DNA from: Acheta domesticus
Taxonomy: Eukaryota > Arthropoda > Insecta > Orthoptera > Gryllidae
Direction: 5' to 3'
Length of the DNA stretch: 64,000 nucleotides
Assembly (NCBI GenBank): GCA_031308135.1
Contig: JAHLJT010000631.1
Coordinates: forward strand, 149,172,277-149,236,276
In this document: in pieces, positions 63,089 to 64,000 of the stretch
Layout: each line of letters opens with the position of its first letter
How positions within the stretch are numbered: the first letter of the stretch is position 1
Translations under genes and position numbers: made by a program
The notes under the pieces: model-generated
Databases searched by the model: none
What the model was told of the DNA's origin: nothing
The model's input: the letters and a program-made list of their open reading frames with translations, nothing else

Positions 63089-63385
63089 TTTGACAGGTAG
63101 TTTGGTTAAAAGCAGTTGGTGTATGTGTAGTCATAGGAAACTTTGCATTAAGAGTTTTACACCTATAAAATCCTGCATAGAAATTAATTTCAAATAAAAT
63201 ATTTCAATCCTGTACACAAATTCATTTGTCATAACTGTTTTGAATGATCCTTAACCCACTTTTAGATCCTGAATTTAGAAACAAAAACAACTTCTTCAAA
63301 AATTTATTTAATTTTTCCAGAATTTTTACAGGTTTTTGGATTGTTCTCAGGAGAAAATTTTCAGTCGTGACATTAGATATAAGCG

Positions 63386-64000
63386 TAACACAATTTTTGA
63401 TAAAATTAAATTTAATTTTTTTAAATTTTTTATAGGTTTAAATGATTGCTCTCACAAGATAATATCCAACCATGACATTCGATAAATTGTTTAGTGTAAC
63501 TTAATAGATGTGTATCAGAATGAAACGAACTCTATAAAACAACAATTTATTTTACCACTTACAATACACTTAGAAAAACCCGGCGGTTTGCAGCCGTTTA
63601 CAAGTATCGTAATCGAATGGGCGAAGTTGCTTCCAAAGGTGTTTCCCACAGTGGCGACAACGCTATCCGGCGAAGTGTGAAGGCAGCAACCGTACCCGAA
63701 AATCCCTGCGTGGCGGCGTTATTAGAGTAGCCAGAGCAAACGGCGGAGTGGCCTCGGCGATATGTAGCTGCGTCTGTAAACCGCAAGGCCATCCAGGCGG
63801 GGTAAAAGTGCTGATCCGAAAGCTGGCGGCCAAGAACCAGCGCTTGCCCCTACTACACGCTGTAATGCGGCGTGGTTACGGAGCGAGCTTGCCGAAACCA
63901 CTCCGTACCAGAAACAAGCGAAGTCCTGCCTGATGTCACGACAGCGAACTAGAAACAAAGCAGTCTTCATTCAGCATTCACCTAGAAACCGTAAACCAGG
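63386..64000 (-). repeat. GC-rich non-satellite unit, right copy, inverted and cut by the window end
   Basis: This is the reverse complement of about 27,930-28,566. Shared landmarks are CCCGGCGGTTTGCAGCCGTTTACAAGTATCG, GGTGTTTCCCACAGTGG, CCCTGCGTGGCGGCGTTATTAGAGTAGCC and GCGATATGTAGCTGCGTCTGTA. It diverges by scattered substitutions and small indels. The part equivalent to the GCGCGC hairpin would lie beyond the window. The parallel open frames in the two copies (from GCGATATGTAGCTGCGTC onward) have no recognised product. Confidence 0.78.

Larger units (their letters stand above)
60599..63385 (-). repeat. Type B satellite monomers, inverted
   Basis: About four inverted type B monomers can be told apart by CCTATAAAAGCCTGCATAGAA, GTAGTCATAGGAAACTTTGCATTAAGAG and TTACAATGATTGTTCG. 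Two sub-variants are visible: one reads VCDEC..NQQGC and the other VCEECF..NQKWC in the cysteine-rich frame. The block ends at 63,385 at the same satellite breakpoint (AAGCG) as the left GC-rich unit at 28,567. Confidence 0.85.

Noticed and set aside
146..63385. CRISPR-like or prokaryotic defence array
   Set aside because: The repeats are 715-bp satellite monomers in direct tandem with no spacers, and the mobile elements are eukaryotic LINEs.
37096..63385. Terminal inverted repeat of a giant DNA transposon (Polinton-like)
   Set aside because: There are no capsid, integrase or polymerase B genes between the arms, only satellite and LINE insertions, and the arms differ in length.

Overview
The window is repetitive, AT-rich, non-genic DNA from an animal, most likely an insect or another arthropod. 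The evidence is the retrotransposon type: Jockey-superfamily/I-like non-LTR elements with a one-knuckle ORF1 and an EN-RT-RNase H ORF2. The species cannot be named from the sequence. No host gene, tRNA, rRNA, CRISPR array or prokaryotic feature is visible. The first 145 bases are an assembly gap.

About 50 kb is one satellite family with a monomer of about 715 bp. The main form is called type A here. A diverged form, type B, is found at 2.6-3.8 kb, at 27.4-29.2 kb and at 60.6-63.4 kb. The array runs forward from 146 to 37,095, with one 270-bp internal inversion near 8.75-9.02 kb, and inverted from 37,096 to 63,385. Within the inverted arm, variant monomers recur at 5.0 kb (seven monomers), which is a higher-order repeat. 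A GC-rich, non-satellite unit of about 0.9 kb lies at 27.6-28.6 kb. Its inverted copy begins at 63.4 kb and runs off the window. Both copies join the satellite at the same breakpoint.

Four non-LTR retrotransposon insertions sit in the satellite. (1) A full-length but heavily decayed element (+) is at 10.70-16.77 kb. (2) A full-length, much younger element (-) is at 43.72-49.18 kb. It has an intact ORF1, a mildly damaged ORF2 and a perfect 13-bp target-site duplication. (3) A 5'-truncated 3' end of a third family is at 22.60-23.18 kb. (4) A 104-bp 3' scrap of family 1 is at 36.79-36.90 kb. All three families end in a related stem-loop whose stem pairs change in a compensatory way, followed by an AATAAA-like A-rich tail.

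The least expected signal is in the type B monomers. Several independently diverged copies keep the same open frame with conserved cysteines (C-x18-C-x2-C-x6-C-x17-C-x10-C-x-C-x-C in the best copy). In type A this frame is broken by a one-base deletion. This suggests that the satellite arose by amplification of a segment carrying an exon of a cysteine-rich, probably secreted protein. That is an inference and needs a profile search.
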